From Sulfuricurvum sp. (GTDB taxonomy: Bacteria > Campylobacterota > Campylobacteria > Campylobacterales > Sulfurimonadaceae), in assembly GCF_028710345.1 (NCBI RefSeq), contig NZ_JAQTUH010000006.1, positions 62,001-126,000 on the forward strand: a DNA stretch of 64,000 bases, read 5' to 3'. The position numbers were made by a program, and so were the translations under genes. Shown piece by piece: positions 17,699 to 26,565 of the stretch; the stretch's first letter is position 1, and every line of letters starts with the position of its first letter. Under the pieces are notes generated by a model. It did no database searches and was not told the DNA's origin. It saw only the letters and a program-made list of their open reading frames with translations.

Positions 17699-19015
17699 AT
17701 GTCCAAAAAACTCCACATCGTCTCTTTAGGCTGTACTAAAAATCTCGTTGATACCGAAGTGATGCTCGGACGACTCAAAGATTTCGAAATGACTGATGAG
17801 AGCGGTGAAGCCGATGTTATCATTGTCAATACCTGCGGGTTTATCGATGCGGCGAAACAAGAGTCGCTCAATACCATCTTTAACCTCGATGCGGGGCGCA
17901 AGAGCGAGTCGGTTCTCGTTATGGCGGGATGCCTCTCAGAGCGATACAAAGAGGAGCTTTCCCGTGAACTCAAAGAGGTCGATATTTTTACCGGTGTCGG
18001 CGATTACGATAAAATCGATGAGCTTTTGGCAGCGAAACAGAGCCGTTTTACCCCTGAAGTTTACCTCATCGACGGTGCCGAGCGGGTTGTAACAGGTTCA
18101 TCCTATCACGCCTATGTCAAACTCTCAGAAGGGTGCAACCAAGTGTGCAGCTTCTGCGCCATCCCCTCGTTCAAAGGGAAACTCCACTCACGCGATTTGG
18201 AGAGTATTGCCCGTGAAGTGGAAAGTCTCGTTACCAAAGGGTTTTATGATTTTAGTTTCGTCTCCCAAGACTCCAGCTCCTATCTGCGCGATCAAAATAT
18301 CTCTGATGGACTTATCCACCTCATCAAACGAGTTGAGCTAATCGAGGGGGTAAAAAGTGCCCGTATCCTCTATCTCTATCCCTCAACCACGACGTTAAAA
18401 TTGATTAAAACCATCGGGGATTCGAGCGTTTTCCACAACTATTTCGATATGCCGATTCAACACATCAACGACGATATGCTCCGTATCATGAAGCGCGGAT
18501 TCGGAAAAGCGAAAACGTTAGAACTCCTCAATGCGATGAAAGCGTTACCAAATGCGTTTATCCGCACCAGCTTCATCGTCGGTCATCCGCAAGAGAGCGA
18601 TGCCATGTTCGAAGAGATGGCGGAGTTTGCGGAGAGTTTCGGATTTGATCGCCTCAATGTTTTTGGCTACTCCGATGAAGAGGGGACAAGTGCGCACGAG
18701 ATGGAGGATAAAATCCCATCGAAAATCATCAATGCCCGTGCCAAAAAATTGGGGAAAATCGCTACGAAAATCGAAGTAGAGAGTCTCGCACAACTCGTAG
18801 GAACAGAAATTTCTCTCGTCATCGACGGTGAAAGTGACGAACATGAGTTTCTCCTCAGCGCACGTACACTGAATTGGGCACCCGATGTGGACGGTGAAAT
18901 CTATGTCAATGACCGTGAAATAGAGGAAGAACTAACGTTTGGTAAAATCTACCGTGCCCGTATCACTGAGCTCTCAGGAACTCGCCCTCTGGCGACTATC
19001 ACAGGTAATGCGTAA
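17699..19015 (+). CDS. rimO: Ribosomal protein S12 methylthiotransferase
   Basis: 438 residues in the three-domain methylthiotransferase order: N-terminal UPF0004 domain (VSLGCTKNLVDTEVMLGRL, with its three cluster cysteines), radical SAM core with C146-x3-C150-x2-C153 in EGCNQVCSFCAIPS, and C-terminal TRAM domain. The TKNLVDTE signature separates RimO from MiaB. It adds a methylthio group to an aspartate of ribosomal protein S12. It overlaps tilS by eight bases and has its own promoter. Confidence 0.96.
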   Translation: MSKKLHIVSLGCTKNLVDTEVMLGRLKDFEMTDESGEADVIIVNTCGFIDAAKQESLNTIFNLDAGRKSESVLVMAGCLSERYKEELSRELKEVDIFTGVGDYDKIDELLAAKQSRFTPEVYLIDGAERVVTGSSYHAYVKLSEGCNQVCSFCAIPSFKGKLHSRDLESIAREVESLVTKGFYDFSFVSQDSSSYLRDQNISDGLIHLIKRVELIEGVKSARILYLYPSTTTLKLIKTIGDSSVFHNYFDMPIQHINDDMLRIMKRGFGKAKTLELLNAMKALPNAFIRTSFIVGHPQESDAMFEEMAEFAESFGFDRLNVFGYSDEEGTSAHEMEDKIPSKIINARAKKLGKIATKIEVESLAQLVGTEISLVIDGESDEHEFLLSARTLNWAPDVDGEIYVNDREIEEELTFGKIYRARITELSGTRPLATITGNA

Positions 19016-20024
19016 TCTTCTCCATCTTGAACGCTTACGAGAGGGGAGAATCCTCCTCGCGTTTTCAGGAGGTGTTGATTCGACCACCCTTTTTCACCTT
19101 TTACTCGAAAACAAGATTGCTTTTGATATTGCTCACGTCAACTACCATACACGCCCCAGTAGTGACGAGGAAGCACTCAGTGCACAAAACCTCGCCCAAA
19201 GACACAATCTCCATTGCTATAACCACTCTTGCCGCTTGAGCGGAACCAATTTCGAACACCATGCCCGCGAAGAGCGTTATCGCTTTTTTGAGTATCTTAT
19301 GGGTAAATACCACTATACCTACCTCCTCACTGCCCATCAACTCAATGACCGTGTGGAGTGGATGTTTATGCAACTCACACGAGGTGCAGGGCTTCCAGAG
19401 ATGCTCGGTATCCGCTCACTCGATCATCGAGGAGAGATTACCATCCTCCGCCCCCTCCTCCAACACTCCCGCGAAGAGATAGAAGGGTATTTAGAGCAAC
19501 ACAACGTCAATGCCTTTATCGATGAGAGTAACTACGATGAGCGATACACCCGTAACCGCTTTCGCCACCGCTTTAGCACCCCTCTTATGCATGAGCATGC
19601 CGATGCAATTCGACGCAGTTTCGCCTACCTCGAAGAGGATAGTGATTTGTTGATCGATGAGATACATTTTGAAGAGTGTGAAGGATTTTTTTGGGGCAAT
19701 AACAGCGATAATCTCCGCTCAACCATCTACGCTATTGATAGAGTATTAAAATCGATAGGGATTTTGATGAGTTCGCATGAAAAAGAGGAGTTGAAAAAAG
19801 AGAAATCGGCGATTATCTCTCGTCAATATTTTGTTATTATCGATGAAGCCTATACTTTTATCGCCCCTTACCATCGCGATGTCATCATGGATAAAGGGTT
19901 TCGGGAAGAGTGCCGCCGTCTCCGTATCGAGCCAAAACTTCGGGGATTCCTCTACGGTTCCCCCAAAGCGTACGCCATTATACGTCGATTAAAAGGGTCT
20001 CTAACACTTCCTCTATCCGACTGA
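19008..20024 (+). CDS. tilS: tRNA(Ile)-lysidine synthetase
   Basis: About 338 residues from the ATG at 19008, which overlaps the rimO stop; the longer frame inside rimO has no support. The PP-loop ATP-binding motif SGGVDS is at residues 20-25, followed by DIAHVNYHTRPSSDEEA and the RNRFRH segment typical of TilS. The enzyme converts C34 of the CAU-anticodon isoleucine tRNA to lysidine so that AUA is read correctly; it is essential. Its last 47 bases overlap the 3' end of lon on the other strand. Confidence 0.93.
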   Translation: MRNLLHLERLREGRILLAFSGGVDSTTLFHLLLENKIAFDIAHVNYHTRPSSDEEALSAQNLAQRHNLHCYNHSCRLSGTNFEHHAREERYRFFEYLMGKYHYTYLLTAHQLNDRVEWMFMQLTRGAGLPEMLGIRSLDHRGEITILRPLLQHSREEIEGYLEQHNVNAFIDESNYDERYTRNRFRHRFSTPLMHEHADAIRRSFAYLEEDSDLLIDEIHFEECEGFFWGNNSDNLRSTIYAIDRVLKSIGILMSSHEKEELKKEKSAIISRQYFVIIDEAYTFIAPYHRDVIMDKGFREECRRLRIEPKLRGFLYGSPKAYAIIRRLKGSLTLPLSD

Positions 20025-22401
20025 CTCCACGAATTTCGAGGACATTTTTTACCTCATCGGGAATATCAACCAAATCACGCTCATAGTTTTTTTGAGGAAT
20101 CAACCCCAATTTCATCCCTGCACGGTGCGCGGCAATCAGTTTCTCTTTAAGTCCGCCGATAGGAAGGACATTTCCGGTCAATGATACCTCTCCCGTCATC
20201 GCGATATCAGCACGCACTTTTTTATTGGAGAGGATTGAAGCGATAACGGTAGACATCGCAATCCCCGCACTCGGACCATCTTTTGGGGTAGCACCATCTG
20301 GTACATGGAGATGGAGATCGAAACGTTTATACACCTCACTCGCTTCTACCACCACCTCGGTTTCACGTTCGGTGACACTGAGAGGGATAATAGAGTGATC
20401 AATAGTGAGTTTACCGGTATCAATCAATGTTTTAACCACTGAGAGGGCAATACGAGCCGATTCTTTCATCACATCGCCCAAACTACCGGTGAGCTGTAAC
20501 ACCCCTTTTCCGTTGATACGGATCGCTTCGATTTTGAGGACATCTCCCCCGACTGCCGTCCACGCCAGTCCATTAACCACACCTACACGATCAATATGAT
20601 CGGTTTTTTCGATCTCAAATACCGTTTTTTCTAAAAACTCTTTGAGATTTTTCAGTGTCACGCTCACTTTTTGAGTGGAGGGATCTTCGAGAATCTTTTT
20701 AGCCGTTTTACGGACGATATCGGCGACACGACGGCGGAGGTTACGCACCCCCGCTTCACGGGTATGTTTTTCGATTACATCATACAATGCCGTTTTCGAA
20801 ATCGAGAGCTCACTTGGTTTTAACCCATGTTTTTTAAGCTCTTGCGGGATGAGATACTGCTTGGCAATCTCATATTTCTCTTGCGGTGTATACGAGCTGA
20901 CCGAGATGAACTCCATACGATCACGCAATGGTCCCGGAATTTGTCCTACATCATTCGCCGTTGCGATAAAAATCGCTTTGGAGAGATCGAGATTAAAGTT
21001 GAGATAATAATCTCTAAAATGGGTATTTTGTTCGGGATCGAGAATCTCTAACAACACGGCGGTTGGATCACCCCGATGCGATTTCGCCACTTTATCGATC
21101 TCATCGAGGACGATAATCGGATTCATCTTTTTCGCCTCAATCACCCCTTGCACAATACGTCCGGGCATTGCACCCACGTAGGTGCGTCGATGACCGCGAA
21201 GTTCATTCACATCCTCAAGTCCCCCCAGTGCAATACGAACCAGTGGACGTTTGAGCGCGGTAGCGATAGAGTTTGCCAACGAAGTTTTACCCACACCCGG
21301 AGGACCCGCGAAACAAAGAATCGCACCACGCCCCTCTTTATCCGCATGACCGCGAAGTTCGAGTAATTCACGAACCGAAAAATACTCCAAAATACGCTGT
21401 TTTGGTTTTTTAAGTGAAAAGTGATCTTTATTGAGCTGTGTTTCGACATCGTGTACATTGAGTGCTTTTTTAGACTCTTCCCCAAACGGAATCTCTAAAA
21501 CGTATTCGAGGTAAGTTTGCAACATTCCTGCATCACCGCTATCGGGATGCATACGAGCAAATCGCTCTAATTGCTTATTGGTCTCTTTATACGCATCGGG
21601 GTGCATTTTATCTTTTTTGGCTTCGAGTTTTTTACGGAACTCTTCGATTTCTTCTTCTCGGTGGGTGTCGGTTCCCAACTCTTTTTGTATCTGTTTGAGC
21701 TGCTCTTTGAGAAAATACTCTTTATTCACTTTTTCGATACGGGTGTGCACTTTGGATCGAATCTCTTTTTGGAGCTTGTTCGCTTCAGTCTCTTCGATTA
21801 ACTCATCGATCAACATCAAAAACCGTTTTTCGGGATCTCGCTCGATAAAGAGTTTATAAGCATTTTCCCGTTTCATTTTGATTGTACTGCAAATCAAATC
21901 GACGATTCGGTTATACTCATTATTGTCTTCGATAGTGCGGAGTAAATCGGGAGGGAAATAGTTACTCACTTGTGACAATGCACGCACTTTTTCACGCAAT
22001 ATTTCTAAAATTGCATCCATCTTTAACGGGTTTGCTTCTGTCGATTCTATAATATCGACCTGCGCACGGAGTGGATTATCATGGACCATTTTCTCAACAT
22101 GACCACGTGCCAATCCTTGGAAAAGGACTTTAATACGACCATCAGGGAGAACCACTTTACGCATAATAGAGCCGATTACCCCTGCATCATAAACCGAATC
22201 GAGTTCACGTAAACCTTCATGCTCAGGCTTTACCGGACATACAATAACCAATGAATTATTCTCAATCGCTTCGGCAGCAGCTGCAATATTTTTTTCATCA
22301 CTTAAAAAGAGTGGTGAAATCATAAACGGGTATAAAAACAGATCATCCTCAGCGATTACCGGTAAGGTAGTAGGGAATGAAGCATAATTACTAAGTTGCA
22401 T
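19978..22401 (-). CDS. lon: ATP-dependent protease Lon
   Basis: 807 residues, full length for Lon. N-terminal substrate-binding domain (about 1-200), a coiled-coil region with KVNKEYFLKEQLKQIQKELG, the AAA+ module with Walker A GPPGVGKTS near residue 366 and Walker B IIVLDEIDK, then the protease domain with the catalytic Ser in PKDGPSAG near 711 and Lys in GGLKEKL near 751. Lon degrades misfolded and regulatory proteins in the cytoplasm. bamD lies upstream on the same strand; its 3' end overlaps tilS. Confidence 0.97.
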   Translation of the reverse strand: MQLSNYASFPTTLPVIAEDDLFLYPFMISPLFLSDEKNIAAAAEAIENNSLVIVCPVKPEHEGLRELDSVYDAGVIGSIMRKVVLPDGRIKVLFQGLARGHVEKMVHDNPLRAQVDIIESTEANPLKMDAILEILREKVRALSQVSNYFPPDLLRTIEDNNEYNRIVDLICSTIKMKRENAYKLFIERDPEKRFLMLIDELIEETEANKLQKEIRSKVHTRIEKVNKEYFLKEQLKQIQKELGTDTHREEEIEEFRKKLEAKKDKMHPDAYKETNKQLERFARMHPDSGDAGMLQTYLEYVLEIPFGEESKKALNVHDVETQLNKDHFSLKKPKQRILEYFSVRELLELRGHADKEGRGAILCFAGPPGVGKTSLANSIATALKRPLVRIALGGLEDVNELRGHRRTYVGAMPGRIVQGVIEAKKMNPIIVLDEIDKVAKSHRGDPTAVLLEILDPEQNTHFRDYYLNFNLDLSKAIFIATANDVGQIPGPLRDRMEFISVSSYTPQEKYEIAKQYLIPQELKKHGLKPSELSISKTALYDVIEKHTREAGVRNLRRRVADIVRKTAKKILEDPSTQKVSVTLKNLKEFLEKTVFEIEKTDHIDRVGVVNGLAWTAVGGDVLKIEAIRINGKGVLQLTGSLGDVMKESARIALSVVKTLIDTGKLTIDHSIIPLSVTERETEVVVEASEVYKRFDLHLHVPDGATPKDGPSAGIAMSTVIASILSNKKVRADIAMTGEVSLTGNVLPIGGLKEKLIAAHRAGMKLGLIPQKNYERDLVDIPDEVKNVLEIRGVSRIEEVLETLLIDV

Positions 22402-22438
22402 GATAAAAAAATCCTTGATGATAAATTATAAACGTGAT

Positions 22439-23161
22439 CTATTTACTCTTATTATCGTCCATCGAGATAACACTACGAGTTTGAGGAATCATAAATTCGT
22501 ACCAGCTACTCGTGCCATCACCCTCAAACATTTTTCGATACCATGGAATATTTACAGGGACAACATCCGCCGAATCGATCCACGTCACCGGTGCAATAGC
22601 ACGATAATACTGAGCACCCTTAGGCTTACCCAAACGATCATACAATTGGGCGATTTGTTCATTTAGTATCCCTTTACCTAACTGCAACTGCGTCTCCATT
22701 GTATTAAGCATTGGCAAATAGGTTGAATGAGGATAACTTGTTTTAAATGCCGCAGCGCTTTTTAACGTTTCATCAATCAACCCTTGATCTCGTCCCTGAT
22801 TCGGAAGTGCTAAAAATTTTGCTTTTACTTTCAAAAATTCGGTATATTCTCGCCCTGCAGTTGTTGAATAACGGCGATTATACTCATCTAAAAAATGCTC
22901 AGCCAACAAATACTCATCGTATGCCATATGCGCTTGCGCCATAATCAACGTTGCTTCACCCAAAAGAGGAGAACTCACATGTTCACTTTGCAAAGAGCTA
23001 AAATAGCTATCCGCTTTCTCTAAATTACCGCTAGAGACTGCTGCAATCATTTTTTCATACCAATAATCGGCCGGTTTATTGTATTCATCAACTTCTTTAC
23101 CACATCCACTCATAAAGAGTATCACTGTAATCGCTAATAATGCGCTTCGAACTATCGTCAT
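22439..23161 (-). CDS. bamD: Outer membrane protein assembly lipoprotein BamD
   Basis: 240 residues. A lipoprotein signal ends in LFMSGC with Cys20 as the lipidation site. The mature part is built of TPR-like helical pairs (WYEKMIAAVSSGNLEKADSYFSSLQSEH and ATLIMAQAHMAYDEYLLAEHFLDEYNRRY), the BamD/ComL pattern. BamD is the essential helical partner of BamA in inserting beta-barrel proteins such as the porin at 32408. The AGGAA site is somewhat far from the ATG, so the start could shift slightly. It precedes lon on the same strand. Confidence 0.88.
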   Translation of the reverse strand: MTIVRSALLAITVILFMSGCGKEVDEYNKPADYWYEKMIAAVSSGNLEKADSYFSSLQSEHVSSPLLGEATLIMAQAHMAYDEYLLAEHFLDEYNRRYSTTAGREYTEFLKVKAKFLALPNQGRDQGLIDETLKSAAAFKTSYPHSTYLPMLNTMETQLQLGKGILNEQIAQLYDRLGKPKGAQYYRAIAPVTWIDSADVVPVNIPWYRKMFEGDGTSSWYEFMIPQTRSVISMDDNKSK

Positions 23162-23237
23162 CTAAAATCCATTTCCTATTAAAGTAGTGATAATTTTACC
23201 CTAAAGAGATTAATACTACATTGTTTGAGCGTATTTG

Positions 23238-23246
23238 TGTTAAAAT
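23238..23246 (+). promoter_or_regulatory. Extended -10 promoter of fliW-proC
   Basis: TGTTAAAAT (TGn-TAAAAT) lies 33 bases before the fliW start in the 118-base gap between divergent bamD and fliW. Weak -35; assignment tentative. Confidence 0.4.
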
Positions 23247-23279
23247 CAACCTAATCACTACACCAGCACAGAGGCAATA

Positions 23280-23657
23280 ATGCAATTTGATCTTAAGTTA
23301 CCCCTACTCGGATTTGAATCCTTATCTACAATGGAGCTTCAAAAAATCGACGATATTTTTATGCGTTTAGAGAGTGTAGGTGATGGGCCATCATTTACCC
23401 TTATCAACCCTTATGCCCTACGTGAATATGCATTTGATATTCCCTCATCACTGCAAGCGTTAATGGAGATACACGACCAAAGCAATTTATTGGTTTACAA
23501 TATCGTTATCTTAACGACCCCTATCGAAAATTCAACCATTAATTTTGTAGCTCCTCTTATTTTTAATACCGATAACAGCACAATGGCACAAATTATTATT
23601 GACAATCGTAATGATTTTAGTATTGCTGAACCGATTAAAAATTATCTCAAAGATTAA
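23280..23657 (+). CDS. fliW: Flagellar assembly factor FliW
   Basis: 125 residues with the FliW pattern: LPLLGFESLSTMELQKIDDIF near the start, FTLINPYALREYAFDIP in the middle and INFVAPLIFNTDNSTMAQIIID near the end. FliW binds flagellin and the translational regulator CsrA, coupling flagellin synthesis to export. Its presence implies a motile cell, in line with the PflA-like protein at 43903. proC follows after four bases and is probably co-transcribed. Confidence 0.92.
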   Translation: MQFDLKLPLLGFESLSTMELQKIDDIFMRLESVGDGPSFTLINPYALREYAFDIPSSLQALMEIHDQSNLLVYNIVILTTPIENSTINFVAPLIFNTDNSTMAQIIIDNRNDFSIAEPIKNYLKD

Positions 23658-23661
23658 TCCC

Positions 23662-24426
23662 ATGAGTAAACCAACAATCACCCTTATCGGCAATGGTAAA
23701 ATGGCTCTCTCTATCGCAAAAGGTTTATCTGCCACCTATGCTATTGAAGTAATCGGGAGAGATTTAGTAAAATTAGAGCAGTTTGAAGCAACTCTCAAAA
23801 CTCCTATTATAAAAACTCTTTACTCCAACGCAACCATAGAGGGTAAAACAGTTATTCTCTGCGTTAAGCCGGCCAATCTTTCTGAAATTGCCCCTAAACT
23901 TGTAGGAAAACCAGACGTTCTTTATTCTGTACTTGCAGGAACTTCTCTAGAATCACTCAAGACTATCGATTCATTTAAATATTGTCGTGCTATGCCCAAT
24001 CTTGCAGCGCAAAATGCCCTCTCTATGACAGCACTTGTCGGAGATGCAACACTACGTGATGAAGCGATAAAACTCTTCTCTTCGATAGGGATGACCTTAT
24101 GGGTTGAGAGTGAAAAAGAGCTCGATATTGCTACGGCACTCAGTGGAAGTGGTCCCGCGTATCTAGCACTCGTTGCGGAAGCACTCTGTGATGGAGCAGT
24201 ACGCGAAGGGCTCAAACGAGATGATGCAATGGTGTTGATGCGGGGACTCTTTAAAGGGTTTGGAGAGCTTGTCTCCACTACCCATCCTGCACTCCTCAAA
24301 GATAGTGTCATGAGCCCAGGAGGGACAACAGCAGCTGGATATGGAGCACTAGAAGATTCAAACGTCCGTAATGGATTTATGGAAGCTATACGACGCGCTT
24401 ATGAGCGAGCAAAAGGGATGAAATAA
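23662..24426 (+). CDS. proC: Pyrroline-5-carboxylate reductase
   Basis: About 254 residues from the ATG at 23662; the longer frame lies inside fliW. The N-terminal NAD(P)-binding motif is LIGNGKMALSIAKGL, followed by CVKPANLSEIAP. The C-terminal signature ALSGSGPAYLALVAEAL and the block MSPGGTTAAGYGALE are diagnostic. It reduces pyrroline-5-carboxylate to proline in the last step of proline synthesis. It lies four bases after fliW and has no obvious functional link to it. Confidence 0.95.
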   Translation: MSKPTITLIGNGKMALSIAKGLSATYAIEVIGRDLVKLEQFEATLKTPIIKTLYSNATIEGKTVILCVKPANLSEIAPKLVGKPDVLYSVLAGTSLESLKTIDSFKYCRAMPNLAAQNALSMTALVGDATLRDEAIKLFSSIGMTLWVESEKELDIATALSGSGPAYLALVAEALCDGAVREGLKRDDAMVLMRGLFKGFGELVSTTHPALLKDSVMSPGGTTAAGYGALEDSNVRNGFMEAIRRAYERAKGMK

Positions 24427-24446
24427 AGAGTTTAATGCTCTTTTTT
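24425..24446. terminator. Weak intrinsic terminator between convergent proC and pilO-like gene
   Basis: AAAGAG (24425-24430) pairs with CTCTTT (24438-24443) around a seven-base loop and runs into a T tract. It overlaps the end of the leftward gene and could serve both strands. The stem is short and AT-rich. Confidence 0.4.
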
Positions 24447-25001
24447 GGGGGTTACTTTTCCCTCATCTTCATCGCTCTTTACTTCTTCCAAATGATGTAC
24501 TTTCATCGTAAAAGAGGATTTAATAAGATCGCCTTCTCTCTCAAAATGAATCGGGAAATCAACACCGATAATCCAATCGCTTTTATTTACTTTATCTAAA
24601 AAATTATAAAACGTTTGAGGGGAAGATATCTTTGCCGTTGCATTCACTTCATAGATTTTAAATGACCCATTTTGATCTGCCATATTTATTTCACTCACAT
24701 AAAGGTCTTGAAACTCTTTTTTATAGTGACGGGTAAATTTTACAGGATCAAAAGATGATTTAAACCCTTTAATGGTCTTTTTATGACTCTCTTGAAGTTT
24801 TAGAAGTTTTTCATGAACGCTATCATAATGTTCTCGCGAAGCAATCAACATTTTCTCTTCTTTTTTATTTTCAAGACGGAGAGTTCTATACTCTTTCCCC
24901 TTTGGAATCAAAAAAAAGAAAGAAAAAACCAGCACTCCTACCAGCAACACAAACGAAAGTAAAATGAGATAAATAGTACGATGGTTTATAGCACTTTTCA
25001 T
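24432..25001 (-). CDS. PilO-like inner membrane protein
   Basis: 189 residues. One transmembrane helix at about 10-32 (TIYLILLSFVLLVGVLVFSFFF), then a coiled coil (about 38-80) and a C-terminal ferredoxin-like alpha/beta region that includes TFYNFLDKVNKSDWIIGVDFP. This is the architecture of PilO/GspM, which forms the inner membrane platform of type IV pili or type II secretion. It overlaps the PilN-like gene by four bases in the run pilM-pilN-pilO order. Sequence similarity to known PilO is not obvious by eye, so the call rests on architecture and gene order. Confidence 0.55.
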   Translation of the reverse strand: MKSAINHRTIYLILLSFVLLVGVLVFSFFFLIPKGKEYRTLRLENKKEEKMLIASREHYDSVHEKLLKLQESHKKTIKGFKSSFDPVKFTRHYKKEFQDLYVSEINMADQNGSFKIYEVNATAKISSPQTFYNFLDKVNKSDWIIGVDFPIHFEREGDLIKSSFTMKVHHLEEVKSDEDEGKVTPKKEH

Positions 25002-25525
25002 TCTACCACCTCCAGTGCACTTTCATCTTCCAAATAATTTGTTGATACGAAGTTATACCATCCATTTGCTATTGGGTAAAAACTGGTATAAGTACGATGA
25101 AATATCGATCTCAGCGGAGCATGAAGCATAAATTCATACGTATCCTTGTTAGGGGTAACTCCGTATAAAATCAACGATTTTTCATCCAGTTCGGCACGAT
25201 TAAGGGTGATTGTATCGGGGACTAAATCAAAAAGATTTCGGATACTCTCTTTAATTACCGAGTTATTGGTAGAAATTTCTTCCGATATTTTTACTTCGGA
25301 TTCAATCGTATTTATCTCTTTACTCAATGCTCCGGTTGATTCTTCTAAATGTGTCATATTACTTGAGAAAGAGTCATGTTCCTCTTGAAAACGGGTTACT
25401 TTATAGGCTAAAAAGAAATAGGCAAGGAGAACCATTGCAATACTGACCATAAAGAAAAAGAGTGCTAAACGGAGCTCTCCACTGATGAGATGTTTACTTC
25501 TCGGAGTAATAAAACTGTACTTCAC
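24998..25525 (-). CDS. PilN-like inner membrane protein
   Basis: 175 residues. A cytoplasmic N-terminus (about 1-20), one transmembrane helix at about 20-43 (LALFFFMVSIAMVLLAYFFLAYKV), a coiled coil (45-90) and a C-terminal alpha/beta domain with LFDLVPDTITLNRAELDEKSLILYGVT, which is close to the PilN/GspL pattern of asking what a residue pair does in the periplasm. It overlaps both neighbours by four bases. PilN links the cytoplasmic PilM to the periplasmic PilO ring. Confidence is moderate. Confidence 0.58.
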   Translation of the reverse strand: MKYSFITPRSKHLISGELRLALFFFMVSIAMVLLAYFFLAYKVTRFQEEHDSFSSNMTHLEESTGALSKEINTIESEVKISEEISTNNSVIKESIRNLFDLVPDTITLNRAELDEKSLILYGVTPNKDTYEFMLHAPLRSIFHRTYTSFYPIANGWYNFVSTNYLEDESALEVVE

Positions 25526-26565
25526 AGCCCCTCCTCTTCGAGAATTGCAAGGGCATTAATCCCCTCGCATACATTAACCCGACGGATTAACACATTCAAA
25601 AAAAGCTCTTCTTCCAAATAACGTTTGAGTTCATCTCCTCCATTATCCCCATCTGCAATACAAACTGTTTCAATAAATCGATTTTGACACTCATCACTGA
25701 GATAAAAACGGTGCAGCAGTGTTTGTATAAATTCAAAACGCTGATATTCTGCACTTGAAGCATCAAGATTACTTTTAATCGCGTCAATATTACGCTCTTT
25801 TTCAATCCGAAGTTCTTCAGGTGTTAAAACGTCTTCGCTAAATTCACTCACCTCATCCAACGAGTCAAGATCGGCAATATCGCTCAAAGAATCCAAATCA
25901 TCCAAGAGATCAAGATCTTCGAGATCTTCAATATCATCGAGATTAATCGAGTTATCATCGAGATGTTCATCAGGGATAGCGTGAGAAAATTCCATCGAGG
26001 AGTCTGATTCGCCTGAAACGCTGAGAAGATTACTGTGTGCAGTAGTAAAGTAGTGCCCGTATTCTAATTTTCCGTTATCAAAAATGGCAACACAAAAAAA
26101 ATCTTCCATTCCAAAAGCATAAAGAGCCAACGTAGTTTTAATTTTATCGGCAAAATAGTGCTCAATCATCGAAAAAGGGGAAAATACAAAATCGAGACCT
26201 ACACTTGAGTAATGGTGGCGAAGCTGATAAAGCTCATCGTAAGAAGCGTATTGTGTCCACTCATTTTGGCGACATAATATTTGGATACCGACAATATCTT
26301 CATGATGAAGCGGTACAAGCTTGGAACAACCGGCATACGCACCTTGATTGGGGAGAAGATTAAGAGTACTGATATAAAAATAGGGAGAGGCATCCACCAT
26401 CTCCTCGATATATTTATTCATGGCATTAGATGGGGAAGTTCCCTCAAAATGGCGCTGTTCTTTAAACAGAACTTTTTTATTTTTGGTCACCATACATAAA
26501 ACATCATACCCGTTATCTTTAGAGACAATGGCAACAAATATTTTTTTAAATAGTCGTTCCAGCAC
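25522..26565 (-). CDS. PilM/GspL-like cytoplasmic protein with acidic Asp/Leu tract
   Basis: 347 residues starting at a GTG that shares one base with the stop of the recombinase gene (TAGTG), with AAAGGG upstream. Its place ahead of PilN- and PilO-like genes suggests the actin-like PilM/GspL component. Residues about 199-246 are a striking low-complexity acidic tract (DDIEDLEDLDLLDDLDSL and similar) that would be disordered or helical and highly charged, and it separates an N-terminal from a C-terminal half. Classical ATP-binding motifs of PilM are not evident. The identity is an inference from context. Confidence 0.5.
   Translation of the reverse strand: MLERLFKKIFVAIVSKDNGYDVLCMVTKNKKVLFKEQRHFEGTSPSNAMNKYIEEMVDASPYFYISTLNLLPNQGAYAGCSKLVPLHHEDIVGIQILCRQNEWTQYASYDELYQLRHHYSSVGLDFVFSPFSMIEHYFADKIKTTLALYAFGMEDFFCVAIFDNGKLEYGHYFTTAHSNLLSVSGESDSSMEFSHAIPDEHLDDNSINLDDIEDLEDLDLLDDLDSLSDIADLDSLDEVSEFSEDVLTPEELRIEKERNIDAIKSNLDASSAEYQRFEFIQTLLHRFYLSDECQNRFIETVCIADGDNGGDELKRYLEEELFLNVLIRRVNVCEGINALAILEEEGL

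Noticed and set aside
18939-19007. Upstream extension of tilS inside rimO
   Set aside because: The SGG-motif context fits the ATG at 19008 and the extension is in the coding part of rimO.
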